Shown in pieces: positions 33,551 to 42,825 of a stretch of 64,000 nt of DNA. A program made the position numbers and the translations under genes. Source of the stretch: Gemmatimonadota bacterium (lineage in GTDB: Bacteria > Gemmatimonadota > Gemmatimonadetes > Gemmatimonadales > Gemmatimonadaceae); assembly GCA_028287235.1 (NCBI GenBank), contig JAQBQB010000022.1:186001-250000 (forward strand), in the 5' to 3' direction. Position 1 is the stretch's first letter. Each line of letters starts with the position of its first letter. The notes beneath the pieces were generated by a model. That model was not told where the DNA came from and did not search any database. It saw only the letters and a program-made list of their open reading frames with translations.

Positions 33551-36500
33551 GTGAGCATCGTTGCACTCGGCGTCAAGCGCTTGTCGAGTGGAGCCGCGAT
33601 TGCGCTCCTCTTCCTTCTTTCCATCACCGCGGCAGCGCAGGCACAGGCCGGCCGTATCACCGGGACCGTGACCGATTCCGCCGCCGGGTTTCCCGTTGCC
33701 GGCGTGACGGTTGCCGTCACCGGCACGCGGTTCGCCGCGTTGACATCCGATGACGGCCGGTTCACCATCGCGAACGTCCCGCCTGGCACGTACAGGCTCG
33801 AAGCGCGACGCCTCGGCTATGCGCCCGTGTCGCGCGCCGGCGTCGTCGTGACCGCGGGTCAAGCCACGACTGTGGAGTTCAAGACGCAGACGACGGTGCT
33901 CCATCTGCAGGAGACCGTGATCACGGGCGTCGTCGATCCAACGGCGGGCACCAAGGTGCCGTTTACCGTGGGCCGCGTGACGAAGGAGGACATTCCCGTT
34001 CCGCCAACCAACGCCGTGGCGGCGATTCAGGGCAAGATCGCCGGCGTGGCGATCGTGCCGCCGGCGCAGCCGGGCGATGGCATCAGCGTGCAGCTGCGGA
34101 CGCCGACGAGCATCAACAAGAGCAACGCGCCGCTCATCGTCGTCGACGGAGTGATCCTATCCGACATCGACGCGTCGTCGGCGGATCTCAACTCGCTCGA
34201 CATCGAGAGCATCGAAGTCGTGAAGGGTGCCGCGGGCGCCTCGCTCTACGGTTCGCGCGCCGCCAGCGGCGTGATCCAGATTCGCACGGCGCGCGGCAGC
34301 GGGCTCTCGCTGGGCCAGACGCAGTTCACGGTGCGGTCGGAGCTCGGCGGAAGCTCGATGAGCCGCGACGTCCAGCGCGCGCGGTATCACTATTATCTCA
34401 CGAACGCCAACGGCGACTACGTGAACGCCGCCGGCGCGGTGGTGACTCGCGATTTTCGCGTGACTCGTCCCGCGGCGACGCGCTTTCAGGACGTCGCCTA
34501 CAACACGCCGATCTACAATCCGGTCGCCGAGGTGTTTCACCCCGGCAGCACGAGCAACAACTCGATCAACATCGCCCAGAACGGCGACAAGACGAACTTC
34601 CTGACGACGGTGTCGCACAACCGACAGGACGGTGTGCTGCGCGATCACGGGGGATACGACCGCACCGACTTCCGCATCAACCTCGATCACCGTCCGCGCG
34701 ACGACGTCCAGCTCTCGGTGAGCGGCTACCATTCCCGCTCGAACCGCGAGGAGCTCGATCCGACCAACGGAGCCGGAGGCGGAAATCTGTTCTTCAATCT
34801 CACGGCGACGGCGCCGGACGTGAACCTGCTGCAGCCCGACCCCGACGGCACGAAGTACATCTTCCAGCCGGATCCGCAGGGCGTGCATCCGAGTCCACTG
34901 TACATGGCGGAGACGCAGAAGAACACCACGCAGCGCATCCGCACGCTTGGCAGCATGGACCTGCGGTACACACCGCGCCAGTGGTTCTCCGGCGATGCGA
35001 ACGTGAGCTACGATCGGTCCGACATGAACCAGTCCTTCTTCCTCAATCGCGGACTGAAGTCGGAGAACGCGGCGACGGGCGACCCTGGCTTTTTGCAACT
35101 GTACAACGCCTACACCACGGCGCTGAATGCGTCGGCGAGCGCGAGCTTCCTCAAGAACTTCGGAAAGCTCACCGGCCGATCGACCGTTCGCGCGCTGGTC
35201 GAGGAGCAAAAATTCCAAGACGAGACGGCGACGGGAACCAACTTCGCCGTCGGCGGCGTGCCGCGTCTCGACGCGGCCCTGTCGCGCAGCAGCGCGTCGT
35301 CGCAGAACGAGATCAACGCGCAGGGCTATTTTCTCACGGCGGGTTTCGATTACGACAGCCGTCTGATCATCGACGGTCTCGTGCGGCGCGACGCGAGCTC
35401 GCTCTTCGGGGCGGGCGAGCAGTGGCACACCTACACTCGCGAGAGCGCGGCCTATCGCATGGCGCAGGAACACTGGTGGCCCTGGCAGCGGGTGAACGAG
35501 TTCAAGTTCCGCTTCTCGCAGGGCACTGCCGGCACGCGCCCGTCGTTCGCCGACCAGTACGAGACCTACACGATCGGCGCGAACGGCACGCTCGCCAAAT
35601 CCGCGCTCGGCAACCGCTTCCTCAAGCCGGAAACGGCGAAGGAGACGGAGTTCGGCCTCGACGTCATCGTCGACAACCGGTTCTCGCTGCAGCTCTCACG
35701 GGCGAATGAAAAGACGACCGACGAGCTGGTACAGATTCCGCTGCCCGGTGCGGTCGGCTTCACGTCGCAGTGGCAGAACGCCGGAACGGTGGTCGGCAAC
35801 ACGCTCGAAGCAACCTTCGAGGCTGAATTGCTCCATCGCGGCACGACGTCGTGGAAGATGGGCATCACGGCCGATCGCTCGCGGCATCACATCTCCGAGT
35901 TCAATCGCAGCTGCGTTCGCACGAACACGATCTCGTACCGCTGCGCGGGCGAGGATCTGAGCACGATGTACGGCAACGCGTTCGTGCACTCGCTGGCGAA
36001 TCTGCCGGCGTCGCAGTCGAGCGCCGCGCCGGGCACGTTCGAGGTGAACGACGATGGCTTGCTCGTCGCCGTCGGAGCTGGCAACCATTACACGTCGGGC
36101 AAGTGGGGCACGACCGTGGTGAGCAACGGCACCACCTATCAGTGGGGCATGCCGATCGTCCAGCTCGATTCCACCGGCCAACAGGCAATCATCAAGATCG
36201 GCAGCGGCAATCCGCGCTTCCACTACGGTATCTCGAACAACATCCAGTGGCACGGCATTCAGTTCTACGGATTGATCGACACCCAGATGGGCGGCCAGAT
36301 CTACAACCAGAACAACCAGCGCAGCTATCAGTACCAGCGCAGCTCCGACGTCGATCAGGTCGGCAAGGCCGACTCGCTGAAGAAGACGATCGATTATTAC
36401 TCGCTCGTCTACAACGGCAACGCGATCGAAGATTGGTTCGTCGAACCGGGCGGCTTCGTGAAGCTCCGCGAGCTGTCGGCGACGTACAAGATTCCCCCGC

Positions 36501-36688
36501 GCTTCCTCTCGCGCATTCCGGGCAACCGCGGCGTGGGCGCGTCGTTGTCGGTCATCGGACGCAACCTCAAGACATGGACGCGCTACTCCGGGTACGATCC
36601 GGAGGTCGGCACGGTGATCAATCGTCTCGACACGTACGCGTATCCGCAGTACCGGAATTTCACCGCCGTTCTTCAGGTCCAATTCTAA
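33551..36688 (+). CDS. SusC/RagA-family TonB-linked outer-membrane receptor
   Basis: The protein has 1045 residues. GTG 33551 has GGAGG eight bases upstream and gives a signal peptide (GAAIALLFLLSITAAAQAQA). A carboxypeptidase-regulatory-like domain follows (GRITGTVTDSAAGFPVAGVT, about residues 33-115), then the TonB plug with IESIEVVKGAAGASLYGSRA near residue 218, then a 22-strand barrel to the C-terminal ATVLQVQF-like end (FTAVLQVQF). SusC proteins import nutrients bound by their SusD partner, encoded 22 bases downstream. The ligand cannot be read. The pair is typical of Bacteroidota, also common in Gemmatimonadota. Confidence 0.95.
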   Translation: MSIVALGVKRLSSGAAIALLFLLSITAAAQAQAGRITGTVTDSAAGFPVAGVTVAVTGTRFAALTSDDGRFTIANVPPGTYRLEARRLGYAPVSRAGVVVTAGQATTVEFKTQTTVLHLQETVITGVVDPTAGTKVPFTVGRVTKEDIPVPPTNAVAAIQGKIAGVAIVPPAQPGDGISVQLRTPTSINKSNAPLIVVDGVILSDIDASSADLNSLDIESIEVVKGAAGASLYGSRAASGVIQIRTARGSGLSLGQTQFTVRSELGGSSMSRDVQRARYHYYLTNANGDYVNAAGAVVTRDFRVTRPAATRFQDVAYNTPIYNPVAEVFHPGSTSNNSINIAQNGDKTNFLTTVSHNRQDGVLRDHGGYDRTDFRINLDHRPRDDVQLSVSGYHSRSNREELDPTNGAGGGNLFFNLTATAPDVNLLQPDPDGTKYIFQPDPQGVHPSPLYMAETQKNTTQRIRTLGSMDLRYTPRQWFSGDANVSYDRSDMNQSFFLNRGLKSENAATGDPGFLQLYNAYTTALNASASASFLKNFGKLTGRSTVRALVEEQKFQDETATGTNFAVGGVPRLDAALSRSSASSQNEINAQGYFLTAGFDYDSRLIIDGLVRRDASSLFGAGEQWHTYTRESAAYRMAQEHWWPWQRVNEFKFRFSQGTAGTRPSFADQYETYTIGANGTLAKSALGNRFLKPETAKETEFGLDVIVDNRFSLQLSRANEKTTDELVQIPLPGAVGFTSQWQNAGTVVGNTLEATFEAELLHRGTTSWKMGITADRSRHHISEFNRSCVRTNTISYRCAGEDLSTMYGNAFVHSLANLPASQSSAAPGTFEVNDDGLLVAVGAGNHYTSGKWGTTVVSNGTTYQWGMPIVQLDSTGQQAIIKIGSGNPRFHYGISNNIQWHGIQFYGLIDTQMGGQIYNQNNQRSYQYQRSSDVDQVGKADSLKKTIDYYSLVYNGNAIEDWFVEPGGFVKLRELSATYKIPPRFLSRIPGNRGVGASLSVIGRNLKTWTRYSGYDPEVGTVINRLDTYAYPQYRNFTAVLQVQF

Positions 36689-36710
36689 CCCACACGGGGG
36701 GAGCTTCTCG

Positions 36711-38312
36711 ATGTCACTTCGATCGATAGCGCGTCGCTTTGCGTGGGTACCGACCTGCGTGGCGCTCGCGGCATGTGCGGACCTCACGGTCCCGAACAAC
36801 AACAACCCCGATCGCCTGCGCGCCACGAGCACGCCGGGCGACGTCCAGGCACTGATCGCCTCCACGTTCCAGCGCTGGTGGCCGAACGTCTACAGCACCA
36901 CGCCCACCGTCATGTTCGGCGCGATGGGCTACGAGTTCAGCACGCCGTTCCTCTGCTTCGCCGGCCAGCCGATGGAGCAGGAGCCGCGGCCGGCGTGGAA
37001 CAACTCGTCGGCGTTCACGAACGCCAACGTGGCTTCGACGACCTGGCTCAACTTCTACGGCGTGATCTCGCTGGCGAACGACGGCCTGCAGGCGCTCGAC
37101 CGCGGCGTGAACATCGGCACCAACGGCGCCGACAACGCGCGTGCACGCGCGTTCGCCAAGTTCATGCAGGGGGTGGCCCACGGCTATCTCGCGCTCATGT
37201 ACGACAAGGCCGTGATCATCGACGAGCATGCGGACGTCGATACGCTCGCGACGCCGACGTACTCGCCGTATCCGGAAGTGATGGCGGCCGCGATCACGAT
37301 GCTCAAGGCGTCGATCGCGATCTCCGACACGGCAACCTTCACCTTGCCCACCGTGGGTTGGGTGCCGGGGCTCGCGCTCACCAACAAGGATCTGTCGCGT
37401 CTCTCGCACACGTTCATCGCGCGCTTCGAGACCTACGTCGCCCGCAGCGCCACCGAGCGCGCCGCGGTGAACTGGGCCGACGTCATCACGCAGGTGGACG
37501 CCGGCATCACCGCGGATTTCGCGCCGATCGGTGCGCCAAGCGTGCTGTCCGACAGCTACAAGCAGGTGGCCGCGCGCGTGCGCACGATTTCCGGCGACTA
37601 CATGCGGCCGGGCGGCTGGCTCGTTGGTCCGGCGGACTCGACAGACGGCTGGAAGAACTGGGTCGCCACGCCCGTCGCGAATCGCGTCGCGTTCCAACTG
37701 CGCACGAAGGATCGCCGCATCGTGGGCGCCGCGGGTCCCACCGCGCCGGGCACGTACATGGCGTACGATCCGAACATCAGCTTCTTCAACCCTACGCGCG
37801 GCACGTATCTCCAGTCCTTCTATTACTATCTGCGCTACGGCGCCGGCCAGTCGTTCCAGAACGGTCCGCTCGTCGCCATTGGGCGTACGGAGCTCGACAT
37901 GCTCAAAGCCGAAGCGCTCATTCGTCTGAACCGCGCCACGGAAGCGGTGCCGCTCATCAACAAGACGCGCGTCGCCAACGGCAAGTTGCCGGCGCTGGAC
38001 GTCAACGGGCCGACCGACGAGGCCGGATGCGTTCCGCGGAAAACCACGGGTGCGTGCGGCAGTCTGTGGGACGCGCTCCGCTACGAAAAGCGCATCGAGG
38101 GTGCGGGCGTCGACGGACAGGTGGCATATTGGGATTCACGCGGGTGGAACACGCTCGCCGTCAACTCCTTCATTCAGTTCCCGATTCCCGGGCGCGAGCT
38201 CGAGATTCAACGGTTGCCGATCTACACGTACGGCGGTGGCGGTCCGGGCAGCGCACCCGCACCGACGTGGGACAAATGTCCGGCATCCGTCACGTTGGCG
38301 CGGTGTTCGTAA
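36711..38312 (+). CDS. SusD/RagB-family outer-membrane lipoprotein
   Basis: The protein has 533 residues with a lipoprotein signal ending VALAAC (Cys near residue 22). A GGGGGGAGC-like ribosome site precedes the ATG. Helical TPR-like regions and the C-terminal family pattern (GRTELDMLKAEALIRLNRAT and LWDALRYEKRIEGAG) identify a SusD-type binding protein that forms the lid over SusC. Cotranscribed with the SusC gene. Confidence 0.92.
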   Translation: MSLRSIARRFAWVPTCVALAACADLTVPNNNNPDRLRATSTPGDVQALIASTFQRWWPNVYSTTPTVMFGAMGYEFSTPFLCFAGQPMEQEPRPAWNNSSAFTNANVASTTWLNFYGVISLANDGLQALDRGVNIGTNGADNARARAFAKFMQGVAHGYLALMYDKAVIIDEHADVDTLATPTYSPYPEVMAAAITMLKASIAISDTATFTLPTVGWVPGLALTNKDLSRLSHTFIARFETYVARSATERAAVNWADVITQVDAGITADFAPIGAPSVLSDSYKQVAARVRTISGDYMRPGGWLVGPADSTDGWKNWVATPVANRVAFQLRTKDRRIVGAAGPTAPGTYMAYDPNISFFNPTRGTYLQSFYYYLRYGAGQSFQNGPLVAIGRTELDMLKAEALIRLNRATEAVPLINKTRVANGKLPALDVNGPTDEAGCVPRKTTGACGSLWDALRYEKRIEGAGVDGQVAYWDSRGWNTLAVNSFIQFPIPGRELEIQRLPIYTYGGGGPGSAPAPTWDKCPASVTLARCS

Positions 38313-38328
38313 GCACGAGGAGCGTACC

Positions 38329-39468
38329 GTAGCACAACACGACGATTCAACCAAAGTACCAGGGGCGCCGACCACAGCGGTCGGCGCCCGTTCGTCGTTT
38401 GTACAACCTGCGCGCTCGCCCACCGGCTCTTCCGCGGGCAGCTCGTTCACGCCGTTGCAGGATTTTACGGGCACGATCACGCCGGCCGACCTGCACTTCG
38501 AGGTGCACCACGCCGGCGTGCCGGCGATCGACCCGGCAAAGCACACACTGCTCGTGCACGGACGTGTCGATCGTCCAACCGTCTTTTCGCTCGCCGACAT
38601 CAAACGCTTTCCGCAGGTCACGCGCACGCACTTCATCGAGTGCGCGGGCAACGGCGTGCTCGGCTGGGGCACGAATGAGTTCGGCAAGCCGAACCCCGCG
38701 CTCACACCGCAGCAGATCGCCGGCCTGACGAGCAACTCCGAATGGACCGGTGTTCCGCTACGCGTGCTGCTCGCCGAGGCAGGGGTACGCCGCGGTGCGG
38801 CGTGGTTTCTCGCCGAAGGGGGAGATGCGTGCCTCATGGCGCGCAGCATCCCGATGGAAAAAGCGCGCGACGATGCGTTGGTGGTCTGGGCGCAGAACGG
38901 CGAGCCGTTGCGGCCCGAACAGGGATTTCCGCTTCGGCTGTTGCTACCCGGATGGGAAGGCAGTACGAACGTGAAATGGCTGCGCCGCATCGAGCTCGGA
39001 ACGCAACCATGGATGACCCGTTGGGAGACCGCGACGTACACCGATCCGCTCGCCAACGGTACGGCGCGACAGTTCGCATTCGAGATGGACGCGCGCTCGA
39101 TCATCACGTCGCCGTCGCATCCGCAGACGATCGAACGCGGCTGGCGGCAGATCAGCGGCCTCGCCTGGACCGGACGCGGCAAGATCACTCGCGTCGACGT
39201 GAGCACCGACGGCGGCCGCACGTGGGTAACGGCCGTTCTTCAGGATCCCGTTCTCTCCAAGGCGCACACGCGCTTCACGCACATGTGGGAGTGGGACGGG
39301 CGTGAGACGATCATCATGAGCCGCGCCGTCGATGAGACGGGATACGTACAGCCGACACGCGCGCAGTTGATCGAAGCGCGCGGCATCGGCACGCTCTATC
39401 ACTACAATCCGATTTATGGCTGGCGCGTGATGCCGAACGGACGCGTCTTCTTTTACGGTGCGACCTGA
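38329..39468 (+). CDS. soxC: SoxC-like sulfite dehydrogenase, molybdopterin subunit (start codon abnormal)
   Basis: The frame encodes a clear oxidoreductase molybdopterin domain. The Mo-ligand Cys sits in THFIECAGNG, with further family blocks TPLQDFTGTITPADLHFE, LRLLLPGWEGSTNVKWLRR and a Mo-co dimerisation domain with GLAWTGRGKITRVDVSTDGG and RAVDETGYVQPT. No ATG, GTG or TTG exists in frame between the SusD gene and TTG 38455. An AGGAG at 38318-38322 lies six bases before GTA 38329, which I use as the provisional start (379 residues); homology seems to reach back to about VGARSSF. No Tat signal is visible, unlike textbook SoxC. The c-type cytochrome gene follows with a TGATG overlap. Confidence 0.8.
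   Translation, partial: VAQHDDSTKVPGAPTTAVGARSSFVQPARSPTGSSAGSSFTPLQDFTGTITPADLHFEVHHAGVPAIDPAKHTLLVHGRVDRPTVFSLADIKRFPQVTRTHFIECAGNGVLGWGTNEFGKPNPALTPQQIAGLTSNSEWTGVPLRVLLAEAGVRRGAAWFLAEGGDACLMARSIPMEKARDDALVVWAQNGEPLRPEQGFPLRLLLPGWEGSTNVKWLRRIELGTQPWMTRWETATYTDPLANGTARQFAFEMDARSIITSPSHPQTIERGWRQISGLAWTGRGKITRVDVSTDGGRTWVTAVLQDPVLSKAHTRFTHMWEWDGRETIIMSRAVDETGYVQPTRAQLIEARGIGTLYHYNPIYGWRVMPNGRVFFYGAT
38363..38389 (+). terminator. Strong GC hairpin behind SusD / in the SoxC 5' end
   Basis: GGGCGCCGACC (38363-38373) pairs perfectly with GGTCGGCGCCC (38379-38389) around a five-base loop. GTTCGTCGTTTG follows. It looks like the terminator of the SusCD operon but lies inside the apparent SoxC frame. 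Confidence 0.55.
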
Positions 39469-40037
39469 TGCACCGCGCATTCGTCGTCGGCGTCGCGCTG
39501 GCGGTCGCGGCCTGCCGCATGGACAACACCGCCAAGGGCCCGAGCCGCTACGCGCTCGGCCGCGCGGCTACGGCAGCCGAAGTCGCGGAGCGCGACGTCG
39601 ACGTCAGTCCGGACGGGGCCGGGCTTCCCGCCGGACGTGGTACCGTCGCGCAAGGCGCGGCGCTCTACGTGGCGCAGTGCGCTTCGTGTCACGGCGCGAA
39701 CGGGGAAGGAATTCCGCCCTACCCAAAGCTGATCGGCCGCGATCCTGCCGCGGAAGGATTTCCCTTCGGGAAAGACCCGCGCGCGGCGCGCACGATCGGC
39801 AACTACTGGCCGTACGCTACTACGGTGTTCGACTACGTGCGGCGCGCGATGCCGCAGCCGGCGCCCGGCTCGCTCACCGACGATCAGGTGTACGCGATCA
39901 CCGCGTATCTGCTGGCGGCGAATCGGATCATTCCCATGACCGCGACGCTCGACTCCGCGTCGCTCGCCGCGGTGAAGATGCCGTACGCCAATCGCTTCGT
40001 GCGCGACGATCGGCGAGGAGGCAAGGAGGTCAGGTGA
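39468..40037 (+). CDS. SoxD-like c-type cytochrome lipoprotein
   Basis: The protein has 189 residues: a lipoprotein signal (MHRAFVVGVALAVAAC) and a cytochrome c domain with haem motif CASCH near residue 69. A probable axial Met lies in RRAMPQPAPGSLTDDQVYAI, the arrangement seen in SoxD-like electron acceptors of sulfite dehydrogenases. It would take electrons from the SoxC-like enzyme at the membrane surface. The ATG overlaps the SoxC stop (TGATG). Its own stop lies within the 18-bp palindrome at 40032. Confidence 0.88.
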   Translation: MHRAFVVGVALAVAACRMDNTAKGPSRYALGRAATAAEVAERDVDVSPDGAGLPAGRGTVAQGAALYVAQCASCHGANGEGIPPYPKLIGRDPAAEGFPFGKDPRAARTIGNYWPYATTVFDYVRRAMPQPAPGSLTDDQVYAITAYLLAANRIIPMTATLDSASLAAVKMPYANRFVRDDRRGGKEVR

Positions 40038-40049
40038 CAATTGTCACCT
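40032..40049. promoter_or_regulatory. 18-bp perfect palindrome, probable operator
   Basis: AGGTGACAATTGTCACCT is fully self-complementary, with GTGACA/TGTCAC half-sites. It lies 94 bases upstream of the start of the amidohydrolase-ABC-two-component operon. There is no T-tract. The form suits a dimeric repressor or activator; the protein is unknown. Confidence 0.5.
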
Positions 40050-40142
40050 CGTTCTACTGACGTTTCAGAATTGTTTGATGGGTGAAACAACGCGTACTCT
40101 TCGACCGTGATGATGGATGTCTCTCTCCGGTCAGTGTGCTGC

Positions 40143-41936
40143 ATGCGCTCTCTCGCTCTCACCGCTCTCCTGCTTCCTGCCGCGCTCGGCGCGCAGTCGC
40201 GGAGCACTCTGTTTCACGACGTTCGCCTGTTCGACGGGACGCGCGTCACCCAACACCGCGACGTGCTCGTTCGCGACGGCAAGATCGCCGGTGTCGGCGG
40301 GGCGATCGCCGCACCCGCGGGCACGCAGGTCATCAATGGCACTGGGAAGACGCTCCTCCCCGGGCTGATCGACTCGCACACGCATTCGTGGGGCGACGCG
40401 CTCACCAGCGCGCTGATGTTCGGCGTCACGACCGAACTGGACATGTTCACCGACAAGACGTGGGCCGCGCAGATGCGCGCCGAGCAACGCGACGGCAAAG
40501 CCAACGCACGCGCCGACCTGTTCTCCGCCGGCACGCTCGTGACCGCACCGAAGGGACACGGCACCGAGTACGGAATGTCGATTCCCACCATCACGACTCC
40601 GGACTCCGCGCAGGCGTTCGTCGACGCGCGCATTGCGGAGGGTTTGGATTACATCAAGCTGATCCTCGACGACGGACATGCATACGGGCTCACGCTGCCG
40701 ACAATCGACGACGCAACGATGCGCGGCGTGATCGCGGCGGCGCACAAGCGCGGCAAGCTCGCGGTGGTGCACATCGGCGACCTCGCGGGCGCACGCGCGG
40801 CAATCGCTGCCGGCGCCGACGGTCTCATGCACCTCTTCGTCGATCGCGATCCCGATCCGGAGTTCGGCCGCTTCGTTGCCGCGCACCACGCGTTCGTCGT
40901 CCCCACCTTCGTCGTGCTCAAAGGCGTCACCGGCTCGGCGGGTGGAGCGCCGCTCGTTACCGACCGCAGAACCGCTCCGTACCTGACGACGGCCGAAGTG
41001 ACGGCGCTCGGGCAGACGTTTCCCATGCGCACCGGCGTTGCCATGTCGTACGGCGCAGCCGAGAAGTCGGTGAAGCAGTTGGTGGCCGCGGGCGTTCCCG
41101 TGCTCGCCGGCACTGATGCAGGCAACCCGGGCACGTCGCATGGTGCCGCGCTGCATCGCGAGCTCGAGCTGCTCGTGCTCGCAGGAATGACGCCGACGCA
41201 GGCGTTGGCGGCGGCGACGAGCGCGCCGGCCAAGGCCTTTCGTCTCGCCGATCGCGGTCGCATCGCGAAAGGGCTTCGTGCCGATCTCGTTCTCGTGAAT
41301 GGCGATCCGACGACCGACATCACGGCAACCCGCGACATCGATGGAATCTGGAAAGGCGGTGTGCGGGCCGATCGCGCGGCGTACGCGGCCGCCGTTGCGG
41401 CGGCCAGCGCCCAAGCGCACGCGATGCCCGCCGGCGCGGCCGACGGATTGGTCAGCGACTTCGAGAGTGGCAAGCCCGACGCGCGATTCGGCTCCGGATG
41501 GATCGTGTCCAACGACGCGATGGCAAATGGAAAATCCAGCGGCGAGATGGCGGTCGTGGAGGGCGGCGCGAATGGCAGTGCGAAGTCGCTGTCCGTAACC
41601 GGCACGATCTCCGGCGCGGTCGCATACGCCTGGGCGGGCGCGATGTTCAATCCCGGAACCACGCCGATGCAGCCCGTGAACCTGTCGTCCAAGAAGGAGA
41701 TCACCTTCTGGACAAAGGGCGACGGCAAGAGCTATCGCGTGATGATCTTCGCCGAGAGCAAGGGGTACACGCCGCTCGTGCAGACGTTCGTCGCTGGTCC
41801 CGAGTGGACGCAGGTCACGATGCCGCTGTCCACGTTCGGCGGAATCGACGGGCACGGCATCATGGGGCTGATCTTCGCCGGTGGCCCGCAGCCGGGCAGC
41901 TTCTCCTTTCGGATCGACGATGTCCGCTTCCGGTAG
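40143..41936 (+). CDS. Secreted amidohydrolase with C-terminal CIA30-like beta domain
   Basis: The protein has 597 residues from ATG 40143 with a signal peptide (MRSLALTALLLPAALGAQS); ATG 40107 in frame would add 12 residues. The amidohydrolase part covers residues 20-415: GLIDSHTHSWGD gives the HxH metal site, VVHIGD and DAGNPGTSHG further active-site positions, and ADRGRIAKGLRADLVLVNGD the family's closing segment. Residues 430-597 form a separate beta-sandwich (LVSDFESGKPDARFGSGWIV to SFSFRIDDVRFR) resembling CIA30/CBM11-like domains. Substrate unknown. Its last 17 bases overlap the ABC ATPase gene. Confidence 0.88.
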   Translation: MRSLALTALLLPAALGAQSRSTLFHDVRLFDGTRVTQHRDVLVRDGKIAGVGGAIAAPAGTQVINGTGKTLLPGLIDSHTHSWGDALTSALMFGVTTELDMFTDKTWAAQMRAEQRDGKANARADLFSAGTLVTAPKGHGTEYGMSIPTITTPDSAQAFVDARIAEGLDYIKLILDDGHAYGLTLPTIDDATMRGVIAAAHKRGKLAVVHIGDLAGARAAIAAGADGLMHLFVDRDPDPEFGRFVAAHHAFVVPTFVVLKGVTGSAGGAPLVTDRRTAPYLTTAEVTALGQTFPMRTGVAMSYGAAEKSVKQLVAAGVPVLAGTDAGNPGTSHGAALHRELELLVLAGMTPTQALAAATSAPAKAFRLADRGRIAKGLRADLVLVNGDPTTDITATRDIDGIWKGGVRADRAAYAAAVAAASAQAHAMPAGAADGLVSDFESGKPDARFGSGWIVSNDAMANGKSSGEMAVVEGGANGSAKSLSVTGTISGAVAYAWAGAMFNPGTTPMQPVNLSSKKEITFWTKGDGKSYRVMIFAESKGYTPLVQTFVAGPEWTQVTMPLSTFGGIDGHGIMGLIFAGGPQPGSFSFRIDDVRFR

Positions 41937-42825
41937 TCCAATCGCGCGGTTGGATCGCGTCACGAAACGCTACGGCGACATCGCCGCGCTGCACGACGTG
42001 AGCCTCGAGCTGCATCAGGGTGTGACCGCGCTGCTCGGACCCAATGGCGCCGGCAAGACCACGGCGGTGAAGCTGCTCCTCGGACTCGCCAAGGCGACGA
42101 GCGGCAGCGTCACCGTTCGCGGCGGCGACCCGCGACTCACGTCGACGCGCGAGCAGATCGGCGCGATGCTGCAGGTGGGCAAGGTGCCGGAAACGCTCCG
42201 CGTGCGCGAGCACGTGGATCTCTTCCGTCACTACTATCCCAAGCCGATGCCGGCGGCGGACGCGATCGAGATGGCCGGCCTCACCGGCTTGGCGGACCGA
42301 AAGTTCGGACAGCTGTCGGGCGGCGAGCGGCAGCGTGTGCTCTTCGCGCTCGCGCTGTGCGGCGATCCGGCGCTGCTCGTGCTCGACGAACCCACAGTGG
42401 GCTTCGACGTCGAGACGCGCCGCGCCTTCTGGGATCGCATCGCGGCATTCGCGCGCTCCGGACGCAGTGTGCTGCTCACCACACACTATCTCGAGGAGGC
42501 CGACGCGCTCGCCGACCGCATCGTGGTCATCGATCGCGGTCGTATCGTTGCCGACGGCACGCCGATCGCGATTAAGTCTCAGAGTGCTACTAAAATCATC
42601 CGCTGCACGACGTCGATTCCCGTTCTCGACCTCCAGGTGATGTTCGGCGTGCAATCGGTCCGCCTCACCGGCGGACGCGCCGAGCTGCTCGTCTCGATCG
42701 CCGAGCCGGTGGTGCGAGAGCTGCTCGCGCGCGACCCCGGCCTTTCGGATCTCGAAGTCGCCGGCGCGGGTCTCGAGGAGGCGTTCCTCGCCATCACGCA
42801 TTCCAACGACGCGGTGCCGGCATGA
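41920..42825 (+). CDS. ABC transporter ATP-binding protein
   Basis: The protein has 301 residues from ATG 41920, overlapping the amidohydrolase gene by 17 bases. Walker A GPNGAGKTT, signature LSGGERQRV, Walker B LLVLDEPTVGFD and H-loop TTHYLEEADAL are all present. It belongs to the DrrA/CcmA-like exporter ATPases. The C-terminal part after residue 225 is a variable accessory segment. It energises the permease encoded next. Confidence 0.95.
   Translation: MSASGSPIARLDRVTKRYGDIAALHDVSLELHQGVTALLGPNGAGKTTAVKLLLGLAKATSGSVTVRGGDPRLTSTREQIGAMLQVGKVPETLRVREHVDLFRHYYPKPMPAADAIEMAGLTGLADRKFGQLSGGERQRVLFALALCGDPALLVLDEPTVGFDVETRRAFWDRIAAFARSGRSVLLTTHYLEEADALADRIVVIDRGRIVADGTPIAIKSQSATKIIRCTTSIPVLDLQVMFGVQSVRLTGGRAELLVSIAEPVVRELLARDPGLSDLEVAGAGLEEAFLAITHSNDAVPA

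Noticed and set aside
38050-38328. GTG 38050 as start of the SoxC-like gene
   Set aside because: It would overlap the SusD gene by over 260 bases, and the added sequence is low-complexity without SoxC similarity.
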